Origin: a bacterium
Lineage (GTDB): Bacteria; Patescibacteriota; Minisyncoccia; Minisyncoccales; JANBVM01
Assembly: GCA_030588745.1 (NCBI GenBank)
Contig: JAUUXB010000005.1
Span: 1-44,465, forward strand
Direction: 5' to 3'
DNA: 44,465 nt
The position numbers and the translations under genes are program-made. Position 1 is the first letter of the stretch; the number at the start of each line of letters is the position of its first letter. The notes below the pieces were generated by a model. It was not told where the DNA came from, did no database searches, and saw only the letters and a list, made by a program, of their open reading frames with translations. This document shows positions 1-8,758 of the stretch, piece by piece.

Positions 1-2805
1 GAAAGAACAGTGAAATTTGAGATTACTCAATACACTGATGTTGTAGCCTATGGGGCTAATTCGGGTGGAGCAACTACTATTACTCAAAGTGTTGGTACTG
101 CTTACGCAAAGCAGACCGGAGCACTAATGACCATTGGTCAGGGTGCTCTGACAATTGCTTTGGATGCCGCTGAAAATCCATCATCTCAGAATTATGTTAA
201 AGGAACTTCAAACAGACCTATTACTGCTATAAAGTTTTCTACAGGTTCAAGAGAGGGAGTAAGGATAACAAAGATCAGACTTACCTTAACTGGAAACGTC
301 ACTGATATTTCCAATATCACTCTTTGGGACGGTACTACTCAGATTGCAGGTCCTGCCAGCGCCATTAGTTCTTACGTTACTTTTGGAGCTAATACTGTTG
401 GTTGGGATGTAAGTGGTTTGTTTGACATAGAGGCCTCACAGAATAAAACGCTAGTAGTTAAGGCTGATATTCCGAGCGGAGCTACAGCTACCAATGAAAT
501 AAAATTGAGTATTGCTGCAGCTTCAGATGTTTGGGCTGATGGTTTAGACTCACAGTATGACTTACCTTCAGCAAGTATTACTGGTACAGCTACTGGAAAT
601 CTCCATACTATCACAGATAGCGGTAGCTTAGCAGTTTCTTTATCTGCTGATACTCCTGCTGCTCAAACCATTGTGAAAGGTGCTGTTAACAAAGTGCTTG
701 CCAAGATTAACTTGACTGCTGGTTCTGGAGAAGACATTCTTATTTCCTCTATTACAGTTAGATGTTATGTAGGCACTGGTACTGGAACTCCATGTACTAA
801 TGGTACTACTACTAATGTTAAATTGCTGAAATCAAATGGAAGCCAATATGGTTCAACAGTTAGCACTCCAACAGCTTCTGCTTCCTTTACTGGAAACTTA
901 ACTGTGGCTGCTGCTCAAACTGAAACCTTAAGTGTTGTAGCTGATATTCCTACAGGAAGTGGAGCTGCTTCTGTTCACTTTGATATACCGGATATAGCAG
1001 GTGCGCTTGTTGAAGATGAGCTTGCCTCAACAGGTATCTCTTCAGCAGCTGACATTGTAGAGACGGGTTCTGCTACTGGTAAGTTAATAACCCTTGGTGC
1101 AGGAACAGTAACTGTTACTGCTGCTGCTACTCCTGGTGATCAGACTATGATTGCTGGAGCTAGTCAGGCTTCCTTTGTTGATTTGGTATTCTCAGTTGGA
1201 ACAGCAGAAGATGTTAAGATAACCAGAATAAAGCTAAACTCTGTTACCAATAATAGAGGAACAACAACTGATGTGGCTCATATTGCTCTTTATGATGGAG
1301 CTACAAGATTGACCGCTAAAAAGAGTTTGACAGCATCAACAACTGAAAATCACTATGTTGTGTTTTCAGCTTCTGACTTCCTAAACCTTTCAGGAATTAC
1401 AATCACCAAAGGACAGCAAAAGAGAATTACAGTTAAAGCTGATGTTCCTTCTACTGCTTCCAGTACTAATACTATTGGTTTTGGTATTGCTCATGCTGGT
1501 AGTGTTACCTTTGTTGGTCTTTCTTCCAACACAACTCCAGACGCAACTGTTACAGGAGCAACAACCGACTTAACTGGAGCCAACTATGACGCTGGAGCTT
1601 TAGGTGATAGTGCCCTTAATCTAGTTACTTTAGCTGAAAAGGGTACTTTGACTATAAGCACTACTGCTGATACTCCTATTGCCGCAATTCAGTCTGTAAG
1701 TAAATCCCCAACTGTAGTTACTGGAGTCGCCTTCCACAAATCCCAGTTTGCAGCTACCTATGAAGACATTGATATAAAATCAATCAGTGTCACAAGATCA
1801 GGTGGTGCTGATGCTGACTTTGCGTATATTACGCTTTGGGACGGAAGCACTCAATTAGGTTCAGCCCAGAGTTTGAGTAATGGTTCAAGTACTTTCAACT
1901 TTGCAACAGAAGATTACTGGAGAATTCCAGCTGGTGGAGCTAAGTACTTAACCATAAAAGCTGACCTTAATGGAATTAAAAGTCCTGGCGTTTCTGGTGC
2001 ATCAACAGGTGATGCTCCGAAACTTGGTGTTGATACTGTAGAGTCTGAAGGTGTAGCCTCTGGCGTAGCACCAAATGGTGATGGAGAACAGGATAAACTT
2101 GGTAACATCCAGTATTTGAGACAGTCACAACCAACTATTGCTTTGGCTAGTCCAACTTCTGGAACCTATGGTGCTGGAACTCAAGAACTTATCAGATGGA
2201 CTGTATCAGCTTCTCCTACTGGTGATATTGGTTGGGAAAAGGTTGTGTTTGACATCTCGGGTTCAGTGATTATTACCTCTGGAGGTGCTTCTTATACCAT
2301 TGGTTGTGTAACCGGTAATAGTACTTGTACTGCAGAGACAGATGGTGTTTACATGTCCAGCAGTACTGATCCTGTAGCTACTCAATTAATAGCTACAACC
2401 TCAATGCAGGTCTGGGATGTTGATAGCAATACTCAGGTTATTGCTACTACAACTGCTACTGCTTGGACAGTTGACCAAAGCACTTCTGCTGGAACAGCTA
2501 GGGTTAGCTTTGTAGCTTCTGCTGAACAACAGGTTTCTATTGGAACCACCAAGACATATAAGTTGATTGGTACTGTTCTGCAGGGCTCAGGTCAGATTGG
2601 TAGTTCAATGTTAACCAAGATTGCATCCAGGTCTAGTACTGCTCTTACTGATGTATACGCGACTGTTGCCGGTACCGCTGGTGTTACCTTTGTCTGGACA
2701 GATAGGTCCGGAGCTGGTGGTGTTCACTCTGCAGGCAGTGCTGACTGGACTCACGACTTCAAAGTTTCTGGTATATCAACCCCTACAAAGACTCTTAGTA
2801 AGTAA
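1..2805 (+). CDS. Large modular surface protein, 5' end outside the window
   Basis: The frame is open to the first base, so the GTG at position 10 is probably internal and the true start lies upstream. The visible 931 residues are rich in Ser, Thr, Ala, Gly and Val, with almost no Cys or Trp, as expected of an extracellular beta-sandwich protein. About four related modules follow each other (roughly residues 46-205, 206-365, 366-545 and 546-710 counted from position 10). Each contains an A.TP..Q..VKG-like start, an ITLWDG- or IALYDG-like strand and a VKADIP-like strand near its end. The last 220 residues differ. No membrane helix, sortase motif or PEP-CTERM tail is visible at the C terminus (it ends TKTLSK), so anchoring is unexplained. 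GC content is visibly higher than in the neighbours. A role as cell-surface, S-layer-like or fibre protein is inferred from composition only. Confidence 0.8.
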   Translation, partial: ERTVKFEITQYTDVVAYGANSGGATTITQSVGTAYAKQTGALMTIGQGALTIALDAAENPSSQNYVKGTSNRPITAIKFSTGSREGVRITKIRLTLTGNVTDISNITLWDGTTQIAGPASAISSYVTFGANTVGWDVSGLFDIEASQNKTLVVKADIPSGATATNEIKLSIAAASDVWADGLDSQYDLPSASITGTATGNLHTITDSGSLAVSLSADTPAAQTIVKGAVNKVLAKINLTAGSGEDILISSITVRCYVGTGTGTPCTNGTTTNVKLLKSNGSQYGSTVSTPTASASFTGNLTVAAAQTETLSVVADIPTGSGAASVHFDIPDIAGALVEDELASTGISSAADIVETGSATGKLITLGAGTVTVTAAATPGDQTMIAGASQASFVDLVFSVGTAEDVKITRIKLNSVTNNRGTTTDVAHIALYDGATRLTAKKSLTASTTENHYVVFSASDFLNLSGITITKGQQKRITVKADVPSTASSTNTIGFGIAHAGSVTFVGLSSNTTPDATVTGATTDLTGANYDAGALGDSALNLVTLAEKGTLTISTTADTPIAAIQSVSKSPTVVTGVAFHKSQFAATYEDIDIKSISVTRSGGADADFAYITLWDGSTQLGSAQSLSNGSSTFNFATEDYWRIPAGGAKYLTIKADLNGIKSPGVSGASTGDAPKLGVDTVESEGVASGVAPNGDGEQDKLGNIQYLRQSQPTIALASPTSGTYGAGTQELIRWTVSASPTGDIGWEKVVFDISGSVIITSGGASYTIGCVTGNSTCTAETDGVYMSSSTDPVATQLIATTSMQVWDVDSNTQVIATTTATAWTVDQSTSAGTARVSFVASAEQQVSIGTTKTYKLIGTVLQGSGQIGSSMLTKIASRSSTALTDVYATVAGTAGVTFVWTDRSGAGGVHSAGSADWTHDFKVSGISTPTKTLSK
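145..2136 (+). repeat. Tandem protein-level modules of about 160-180 residues
   Basis: Four diverged copies of one beta-rich module, starting near 145, 625, 1105 and 1645, lie within the surface protein. Conserved landmarks are TADTP-like starts, a GxxEDIxIxSI-like or GxxEDVKITRI-like strand, an xLWDG/LYDG turn and a V(V/K)ADIP-like strand. The copies are diverged at DNA level, so this is an old duplication, not a recent one. Confidence 0.7.
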
Positions 2806-2821
2806 AGATTGAACTGAAAAT

Positions 2822-2880
2822 GCCTTTTCCTTGTAAAGGCAACCGAAAAAACCGCTCCATATGGGGCGGTTTTCGGTTTA
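2822..2880. terminator. Bidirectional terminator between convergent genes
   Basis: Two hairpins lie in tandem. The first is GCCTTT/AAAGGC at 2822-2840. The second is strong: CCGCTCC pairs with GGGGCGG around an ATAT loop (2852-2869), extended by A-rich and T-rich flanks and AACCG/CGGTT. A T run follows on the plus strand and a similar one on the minus strand, so it can serve both the surface-protein gene and the opposing glycosyltransferase gene. Confidence 0.85.
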
Positions 2881-2901
2881 GTATACAATTATCTGATCTT
2901 G

Positions 2902-4080
2902 TTAAAACAGTTTTTCTGTTTGCTTAACCATGTTAAATAAAGAAAATCTTTTTAGTTTTTCTCTTGCTTGTTTTTTAAACTGTTGGGCTAATTCAGGATT
3001 TTTAATTAGCTTAGCTATGCTCCCCGCTAATTCTTCAGCGTTTTTAGGTTTAATTAAAATTCCCTGCTTATTGTTTTCAATTATTTCTTCTAGAGCTCCT
3101 GCTTTAGTAGCTATAATAGGGATTTCAGCTGCCATTGCTTCTAAAATAATCCAAGGAAAGCCTTCTTTTAAAGAAGGAAGAACAAAAACATTAAAAGCTT
3201 TTAAATATCTATATGCATCAGGAATCCTGCCTATAAGAAAAACCTTGTTTTTAAGACCATGTTTTTCAATCAGTTTTTCTAATTCTGGTCTTTGTTTGCC
3301 ATCTCCAATAACAATACATTTTACATCCAGAAGCTTGTATTCAGCTTCTAGTGAACTTATTGCTTTAATTAAGTAATTTATACCCTTTGTCCTGTAAAAA
3401 TTGGCCACAGTTCCAATTATGTATTTAGCATCTTGTATTTTGTATTTAGGAATTTTATTGAACAAGAATGCTTTTGCCTCTTGTTTTAGCAAGAATTCTA
3501 GTTTTTCAGGATTAATGCCATTATGAATCTTAACTATTTTTTCTGGTGAACAGATTTTGTTTTTTATTGCAGCTTGGTAATCATATTCAGAATTAACAAT
3601 AACTCTGTCTTTAAATGGAACAGTTAATTTCTCAGCCCACAAAATAAGCTTGTTTAAAAGCCAGTTTCTCGGATCATTAAATGCCCAGCCACCAATCCTA
3701 TAAACAATCTTGAACTCTGAATCGTGAATCTTGAATAATTTATACATTGAAGCAGCAGTAGAGCCTAATATGCCGGCAGTGGTTGAACATAAAAAAAGGA
3801 TATTTGGCCCTTTCTTTTTTAATAAACCAAGTATTTCTGATATTGAGAAAATTGCTTCTAGGGGATTTGGATTTCTTTTTAAGTGTTTTAAGTGAATCGT
3901 TTCAATATTCAATCCCTGAAGCTTATTAAATAAACCTTTGTCTCCCTGGCCAGCAGCTACTAAAATATCATATTTTTCCTTGTTTAAATGAGAAACCAGC
4001 TCAAAAATATATCTTTGAGCTCCTCCAAATTCTGATTGGGTGACAATAAAAAGAATTTTAGTTTTATTGATAGTTTGCAT
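2902..4080 (-). CDS. GT4 family glycosyltransferase
   Basis: The 392-residue GT-B fold protein is typical in length for family GT4, which transfers a sugar from a nucleotide-sugar donor to a glycan or lipid-linked acceptor at the inner face of the membrane. The N-terminal acceptor domain begins with ILFIVTQSEFGGAQRY, where the GGA(Q/E) turn is typical of the family. The linker carries HNGIN near residue 186. The donor domain has IGTVANFYRTKG (221-233) and the EGFPWIILE segment (306-314), which gives the two acidic residues of the E-x7-E motif. It stands alone on the minus strand, convergent with the surface protein and divergent from the polysaccharide locus. Donor and acceptor cannot be read from the sequence. 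Confidence 0.9.
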   Translation of the reverse strand: MQTINKTKILFIVTQSEFGGAQRYIFELVSHLNKEKYDILVAAGQGDKGLFNKLQGLNIETIHLKHLKRNPNPLEAIFSISEILGLLKKKGPNILFLCSTTAGILGSTAASMYKLFKIHDSEFKIVYRIGGWAFNDPRNWLLNKLILWAEKLTVPFKDRVIVNSEYDYQAAIKNKICSPEKIVKIHNGINPEKLEFLLKQEAKAFLFNKIPKYKIQDAKYIIGTVANFYRTKGINYLIKAISSLEAEYKLLDVKCIVIGDGKQRPELEKLIEKHGLKNKVFLIGRIPDAYRYLKAFNVFVLPSLKEGFPWIILEAMAAEIPIIATKAGALEEIIENNKQGILIKPKNAEELAGSIAKLIKNPELAQQFKKQAREKLKRFSLFNMVKQTEKLF

Positions 4081-4162
4081 TTTTAAATACTAATTTGCTG
4101 ATGTACTGATAAATAACATTTGTTTTTAGTGTAATAAATCAGGCTTTTTAACGTCCTATTTA

Positions 4163-4186
4163 TATGAGGCGCTCATAAGCTTTTTT
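4163..4186 (+). terminator. Small hairpin with T tract, orphan
   Basis: TATGAG/CTCATA with a GCG loop (4163-4177) is followed by AGC and six T. It resembles a weak terminator, but no plus-strand gene lies upstream of it. It may insulate the promoter that follows, or be part of the divergent regulatory region. Confidence 0.3.
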
Positions 4187-4195
4187 ATTGGTTTT

Positions 4196-4241
4196 AAAGT
4201 CAATTTTAGAGAATTGACTTTTAACTTGCTTTCTCTATAAT
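4196..4241 (+). promoter_or_regulatory. Promoter of the polysaccharide locus with palindromic operator-like repeat
   Basis: TTGACT (4214-4219), a 16-nt spacer and TATAAT (4236-4241) form a near-consensus sigma-70-type promoter, about 45 nt before the dehydrogenase start codon. A perfect inverted repeat, AAAGTCAATT (4196-4205) and AATTGACTTT (4212-4221) separated by TTAGAG, covers the -35 box. That position suits a dimeric regulator. The inverted copy also puts a TTGACT on the minus strand, facing the divergent glycosyltransferase gene, but I see no good -10 for it. Confidence 0.65.
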
Positions 4242-4286
4242 AGATTATTAAATTTAAATAATCAATCTCATTTATATATATAAAAT

Positions 4287-5114
4287 ATGTTTAAAAAACC
4301 AGGAATTATGGGCGTTGGCATGGTTGGCAGCGCTTTAAGGCGCTATTTTGAAAAGAATAAAAACATAAAGCCTTTTTTATATGATCCAGGCAAAAACCTG
4401 GGCTCTATTGAGGAAATCAATAAAGCTGATATTATTTTTATCTGTGTTCCTACACCATTTAATAAAGAAAAGAGCTATTTTGATTTATCCTATATTGAAG
4501 ATGCCCTTTCAAAAGTTGAGGGTAAAAAAGTTATTGTAATTAAATCTACGGTTCTACCTGGTACCACTGAATCTTTACAAAAAAAATATCCTCAGCACAA
4601 GATATTATTTAACCCAGAATTTTTAACAGAAGTTACAGCTGACCAAGATATGTCTTATCCAGACAGGCAAATTATTGGTTATACAAAAAAATCATTTAAT
4701 ATTGCTAAAGATATTATGAATCTTTTGCCCTTAGCTCCATTTGAAAGAATTTTGCCGGTTACTGAAGCTGAGACAGTGAAATATTTTGGCAATACCTGGT
4801 TTTCAACAAAAGTAGTTTTTGCAAACCAGATTTTTGATTTGTGTCAAAAATTAGGGGTTGATTATGACAAGGTTATGGAATCTGCGGCTGCTGATAAAAG
4901 AATTGACAGAACTCATTTAACAATTTGGCATAAAGGCAAAAGGGGATATGCGGGAGCTTGTTTACCAAAAGACATAAAAGCTTTTATTAAGTTTGCTGAG
5001 AAAAAAGGAATTGATTTAAAGCTTCACAAAGTGGTTGATGATATTAATGAAAAGCTTTTGAAAGAACAAGGTATTGATGATCCAGAAAAATACAGCAAAC
5101 GAGATCCATTTTAA
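4287..5114 (+). CDS. UDP-glucose/GDP-mannose dehydrogenase family protein, short form
   Basis: The family oxidises a nucleotide sugar such as UDP-glucose to the uronic acid with two NAD+. The Rossmann motif GVGMVG is at residues 9-14, CVPTPFN at 53-59, NPEFLTE at 109-115, the hinge-helix segment AETVKYFGN at 161-169, and the catalytic loop AGACLPKD at 222-229 with the expected Cys225, Lys228 and Asp229. At 275 residues it lacks the C-terminal nucleotide-sugar-binding domain that brings usual members to about 430. The frame ends cleanly at a stop 28 nt before the next gene and no remnant of the missing domain is visible. It is first in the locus behind a strong promoter, so a role in supplying a sugar acid to the next two enzymes is likely. 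Substrate is unknown. Confidence 0.8.
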   Translation: MFKKPGIMGVGMVGSALRRYFEKNKNIKPFLYDPGKNLGSIEEINKADIIFICVPTPFNKEKSYFDLSYIEDALSKVEGKKVIVIKSTVLPGTTESLQKKYPQHKILFNPEFLTEVTADQDMSYPDRQIIGYTKKSFNIAKDIMNLLPLAPFERILPVTEAETVKYFGNTWFSTKVVFANQIFDLCQKLGVDYDKVMESAAADKRIDRTHLTIWHKGKRGYAGACLPKDIKAFIKFAEKKGIDLKLHKVVDDINEKLLKEQGIDDPEKYSKRDPF

Positions 5115-5142
5115 AGGAATTATATAATATCAATTTTTAAAT

Positions 5143-6045
5143 ATGGCAAAAATACTAATCACAGGCGGAGCTGGTTTTATCGGCTCCAATTTAGTAGATG
5201 AATTGATTAAACAAGGTCATCAGGTTTTGGTGATCGACAATTTGATTACTGGTAAAAAAGAGAACATTAATCCAAAAGCTAAATTTTTTGAGGTTGATTT
5301 AAGAGATTTTGAAAAAATAAAGCCATTGTTTGAAAATATTGATTTTGTTTTTCATTTAGCTGCTTTGCCAAGAGTTCCTTTGTCAGTTGCCAAGCCAATA
5401 GAAAGCAATGAAATGAATATCACAGCAACTTTAAATGCATTGGTTGCTGCAAAGGATGCCAGGGTAAAAAGATTTGTTTATAGTTCTTCTTCTTCAGTTT
5501 ATGGAACAGGCACAGAGCTTCCTTTAAAAGAAAGCATGACAGCTTCTCCTATAAGTCCTTATGCATTGCAAAAATATGTAGGCGAACTTTATTGTAAAAT
5601 CTTTTCTTCTGACCTCTATAATTTACCTACAGCTTCCTTAAGATACTTTAATGTTTATGGACCAAGACAGCCAGAAGAGGGAAGTTATGTTCCAGTTATT
5701 GGTCTTTTTTTAACGCAGAAGAAAAAAGGACTACCTTTAACAATTACTGAAGATGGTGAACAAACTCGTGATTTCACGCATGTTTCTGATGTGGTGAATG
5801 CTAATATTTTAGCCATGAAATCAGATAAAGTTGGTAAGGGTGAAGCAATTAATATTGGTGCTGGTAAGAATTGTACTGTTAATAAAATAGCAGAATTAGT
5901 TGGTGGAGAAACTAAACATATTGCTCCAAGGCCTGGTGATGTAAGAGATACTTTAGCAGATATAACTTTAGCCAAAGAATTATTGGGTTGGGAGCCAAAA
6001 ATAAGTCTAGAACAAGGCATAAACCAATTGAAAGATGAACAATAA
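5143..6045 (+). CDS. NAD-dependent epimerase/dehydratase (extended SDR), UDP-sugar 4-epimerase-like
   Basis: The protein has 300 residues. The nucleotide-binding GGAGFIG motif is at residues 8-14, the Ser cluster SSSSS at 114-118 and the catalytic Tyr140-x3-Lys144 pair in SPYALQKY. RYFNVYGPRQ and a C-terminal substrate-binding region with RPGDVRDT are typical of UDP-glucose or UDP-GlcNAc 4-epimerases. It follows the sugar dehydrogenase by 28 nt and overlaps the next SDR gene by 11 nt, so the three are probably cotranscribed. Together they could make UDP-galacturonate or a related uronic acid, but the exact sugar cannot be told from the sequence. Confidence 0.85.
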   Translation: MAKILITGGAGFIGSNLVDELIKQGHQVLVIDNLITGKKENINPKAKFFEVDLRDFEKIKPLFENIDFVFHLAALPRVPLSVAKPIESNEMNITATLNALVAAKDARVKRFVYSSSSSVYGTGTELPLKESMTASPISPYALQKYVGELYCKIFSSDLYNLPTASLRYFNVYGPRQPEEGSYVPVIGLFLTQKKKGLPLTITEDGEQTRDFTHVSDVVNANILAMKSDKVGKGEAINIGAGKNCTVNKIAELVGGETKHIAPRPGDVRDTLADITLAKELLGWEPKISLEQGINQLKDEQ

Positions 6046-7009
6046 TAAAAAAATCTTGATCACAGGTGGAGCTGGTTTTATTGGTTCTCATTTGACTGAA
6101 AAACTTATTGAACAAGGAAATGAGATTTTTATCATTGACAATCTTTCTACTGGAAGACTAGAAAACATTAAACACCTTCAAGACAACAAAAAACTTCATT
6201 TTGTCAAAGGTTCTGTGTTAGATGAAAAATTAATGGCAGAGTTAATAGCTCAAGTAGATGAAATTTATCATCTGGCAGCAGCAGTTGGAGTCAAACATAT
6301 ATTAGAAAAGCCACTGGACTGTCTTTTAGTTAATCTTAATGGAACAGAAATAGTATTAAGACAAGCAGAAAAAAGAAAAGTTAAGGTTTTAATTGCTTCT
6401 TCTTCTGAGGTTTATGGAAAAGGTGATAAAGTTCCTTTTAAAGAACAAGATGACAGAGTATATGGTTCTGTTTACAATAATCGCTGGATTTATGCTTTTT
6501 CAAAGGGGGTAGATGAGTTTTTAGGCTTGGCTTACTACAAAGAAAAAAATGTACCTGTGATTGTTGTCAGATTCTTTAATGTTATTGGACCAAGACAAGT
6601 AGGAAGATATGGCATGGTTGTTCCTAATTTTGTTAAGCAGGCACTTAAAAGTGAACCAATTACTGTTTATGGAAATGGTAATCAAACCAGGAGTTTTGCT
6701 GATGTGGATGATATTATTAGAGCCATTATTAAACTAATGGATACCAAACAAGCAGAAGGTCAGGTTATTAATCTGGGAGCAGACAAAGAAATTAGCATAA
6801 ATAATTTAGCTAAAAAGGTTAAAGAATTAACAAAGAGTTCTTCAAAAATAACTCACATTCCATATAATCAAGCTTATCCTGATGGGTTTGAAGATCTTAG
6901 GCGAAGAGTGCCAGATATTTCAAATGTCAGAAGAATGATTGGCTATGAGCCAAAGTTTAGCTTAGAAGAAACTATTAAAAAAATAATAAAATACCAGCAA
7001 CAAGCTTAA
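6035..7009 (+). CDS. Extended SDR, nucleotide-sugar dehydratase/epimerase/decarboxylase-like
   Basis: The 324-residue protein is a paralogue of the preceding gene and overlaps its end. The nucleotide-binding GGAGFIGS is at residues 11-18, the Ser cluster in ASSSEVYG at about 121-128, and Tyr153-x3-Lys157 in WIYAFSKG. RFFNVIGPRQ, the following VVPNFV, and VYGNGNQTRSF match UDP-glucuronate decarboxylase, UDP-glucuronate epimerase and dTDP-glucose dehydratase relatives. With the upstream dehydrogenase, a route from UDP-glucose through UDP-glucuronate to a pentose or epimer is reasonable. I cannot decide between decarboxylation and epimerisation by eye. Confidence 0.82.
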   Translation: MNNNKKILITGGAGFIGSHLTEKLIEQGNEIFIIDNLSTGRLENIKHLQDNKKLHFVKGSVLDEKLMAELIAQVDEIYHLAAAVGVKHILEKPLDCLLVNLNGTEIVLRQAEKRKVKVLIASSSEVYGKGDKVPFKEQDDRVYGSVYNNRWIYAFSKGVDEFLGLAYYKEKNVPVIVVRFFNVIGPRQVGRYGMVVPNFVKQALKSEPITVYGNGNQTRSFADVDDIIRAIIKLMDTKQAEGQVINLGADKEISINNLAKKVKELTKSSSKITHIPYNQAYPDGFEDLRRRVPDISNVRRMIGYEPKFSLEETIKKIIKYQQQA

Positions 7010-7026
7010 AGGTCTTTTATTAGATT

Positions 7027-7782
7027 ATGAAAATTTGTTTTGTTTCAATTGATGTTGAGTCTGACTTAGCTAAACCGCAAAGCTTTGAAGGAGTGGAAAA
7101 TCTAGATAGGATTTTTAATATTTTTAAAAAACATAATCTTTCAGCTACGCTTTTTATCAGTGGAAATGTGCTTGAAAGATGTGAAAACCGGATTAGAGGC
7201 TGGGCAGAAAGCTATGAAATTGCCTCACATAGCTTTTCACACCAGTTTTGGAATAATTTAAACAATGAACAAAGACAAGAAGAGCTGGATAGATTTATTA
7301 ACCTCTACAAACGAATTTTTAACAAGAACCCAAAAGGATTTCGTGCACCCTCTCATATTATTGATAATTCTGGACTCAAGCTTTTAGAAGAAAAAGGTTT
7401 TTCATACGACTCTAGCGTTGTGCCGCATTCTCCTTTTTTAAAAAACTACAGAGGATACAGAGGTAAAGCACCTTTAAGCCCATATTTTCCAAATTATCAG
7501 GATTATATGAAAAAGGGGGAAATGAGAATCTTAGAAATCCCTGTATCAGGAGTTTTAAGCTTTCCTTTAGCAGGCACTTGGATTTCAAAACTACCATTTT
7601 TTGTTTATGAATTATTGTTTAGGATTGAAAACCCTGATTTTTTAAGCTTGAGTCTTCATTCCTGGGATAGTTTGAATGATAAGGTTATTATTAAATTAGA
7701 AAAGTTGATAAAGTTATTAAAAAACAAAGGATATATTTTTTTAGATGGAAAACAAATCCATGAACAATTTTCAAAGAATTGA
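7027..7782 (+). CDS. Polysaccharide deacetylase (CE4/NodB family)
   Basis: The 251-residue metal-dependent N- or O-deacetylase acts on glycans. SIDVES with Asp9 and Glu11 replaces the usual TFDDG start. The metal-binding SHSFSH gives His68 and His72. RAPSH at 106-110 is the third motif and SLHSW near residue 211 supplies the late catalytic His. This motif layout fits the deacetylases found in exopolysaccharide loci with FemAB-like proteins. No signal peptide is visible, so it probably acts on a cytoplasmic lipid-linked intermediate. The downstream gene starts 38 nt inside it, indicating translational coupling. Confidence 0.85.
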   Translation: MKICFVSIDVESDLAKPQSFEGVENLDRIFNIFKKHNLSATLFISGNVLERCENRIRGWAESYEIASHSFSHQFWNNLNNEQRQEELDRFINLYKRIFNKNPKGFRAPSHIIDNSGLKLLEEKGFSYDSSVVPHSPFLKNYRGYRGKAPLSPYFPNYQDYMKKGEMRILEIPVSGVLSFPLAGTWISKLPFFVYELLFRIENPDFLSLSLHSWDSLNDKVIIKLEKLIKLLKNKGYIFLDGKQIHEQFSKN

Positions 7783-8758
7783 AAACAAGGAAAAATGGCT
7801 TGAGTTGTTGAATAAGGTTTTGTTTAAAACTTTTTTTCATTCTTTGGAATGGGAAGAGTTTTTAGAAAGTCAATTTAAATGGCTAAAGTTTGAGCATTAT
7901 TTATATAAAGATGAAGCTATTTTAAGTTTGGCCAGATATAATTTTTTAGGAAAGGAAAAACTTGTTTCACATCCTTTTTGCGAATACGGAGGGGTTTTAC
8001 CTTTAAAAACTGGTATCAGTGGCAGAGAGTTAAAAATTAAGCTTTTTGAAGAATTTCAACATGAATTAAAAATTAAATTCCACCCTGAAATCCCAAAACA
8101 TTTCAAGGAATTCGGGCTCAAAGAACCAGAAGGCACAAAAGACACTTATTTTATTGAAGGTATAGATAAAAAAAGCGAACAAGAGATTTATTCTTCTTTT
8201 AGGAAAACTCTCAGGCATTCAATAAAAAAAGCTGAAAATGAAAAAATTAAACTTGAGAAATGTAAAAACCAGAATAATTTAAGATTGTTTTACAATCTTT
8301 ATCTTATAACTATTAAAAAGCACAAAACCATAGCTTATCCTTTTTCTTTTTTTAAGTATTTTTTAAATTCCTCAGATACTGAAATAGTTTTGGCAAAATA
8401 TGAAGATAAAATTATAGCTGGCAGCATTTTTCTCTTTTACAATAAATTTGTTCATTATTTTTTAAATGCTTCAGATTATAATTATAGAAATAAAAAACCA
8501 ACGTATTTAATCTTGTGGAATCAAATTAAAAATTGTCTTCAAAAAGAGCATAAAGTTTTTGACTTAGGGGGAACGGGCAGAAATTCTCAATTAGAAATTT
8601 TTAAGAGAGGATGGGGGACAAGGAAATACACAATTTTTGAATTAAAGAATTTTCAAGAAAAGAGAATGAAAACATCAAAATTAAGAAATGTTTTTAGATT
8701 TTTACCTTGTTTCTTGTTTGAAAAAATTAGCCCATATTTTTTAAAGTATAAATTATGA
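7745..8758 (+). CDS. FemAB-like GNAT-fold acyltransferase
   Basis: The 337-residue protein resembles FemAB/BioF2-like proteins, which transfer aminoacyl or acyl groups to cell-wall or polysaccharide precursors. Recognisable parts are HSLEWEEFLES near residue 32, SSFRKTLRHSIKKAE near 150-165, a strand with ILAKYEDKIIAGSIFLF-like character, and DLGGTGRN followed by the FKRGWGTR ending typical of the family. The ATG at 7745 overlaps the deacetylase gene by 38 nt; an in-frame ATG at 7760 would shorten the overlap and is equally possible. Its stop overlaps the next start. In exosortase-linked loci of other bacteria such a protein also follows a deacetylase. Substrate unknown. Confidence 0.75.
   Translation: MENKSMNNFQRIENKEKWLELLNKVLFKTFFHSLEWEEFLESQFKWLKFEHYLYKDEAILSLARYNFLGKEKLVSHPFCEYGGVLPLKTGISGRELKIKLFEEFQHELKIKFHPEIPKHFKEFGLKEPEGTKDTYFIEGIDKKSEQEIYSSFRKTLRHSIKKAENEKIKLEKCKNQNNLRLFYNLYLITIKKHKTIAYPFSFFKYFLNSSDTEIVLAKYEDKIIAGSIFLFYNKFVHYFLNASDYNYRNKKPTYLILWNQIKNCLQKEHKVFDLGGTGRNSQLEIFKRGWGTRKYTIFELKNFQEKRMKTSKLRNVFRFLPCFLFEKISPYFLKYKL

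Noticed and set aside
372-614. Antisense frames inside the surface protein and most other genes
   Set aside because: They overlap well-supported coding frames, have no leader signals and no recognisable domains.
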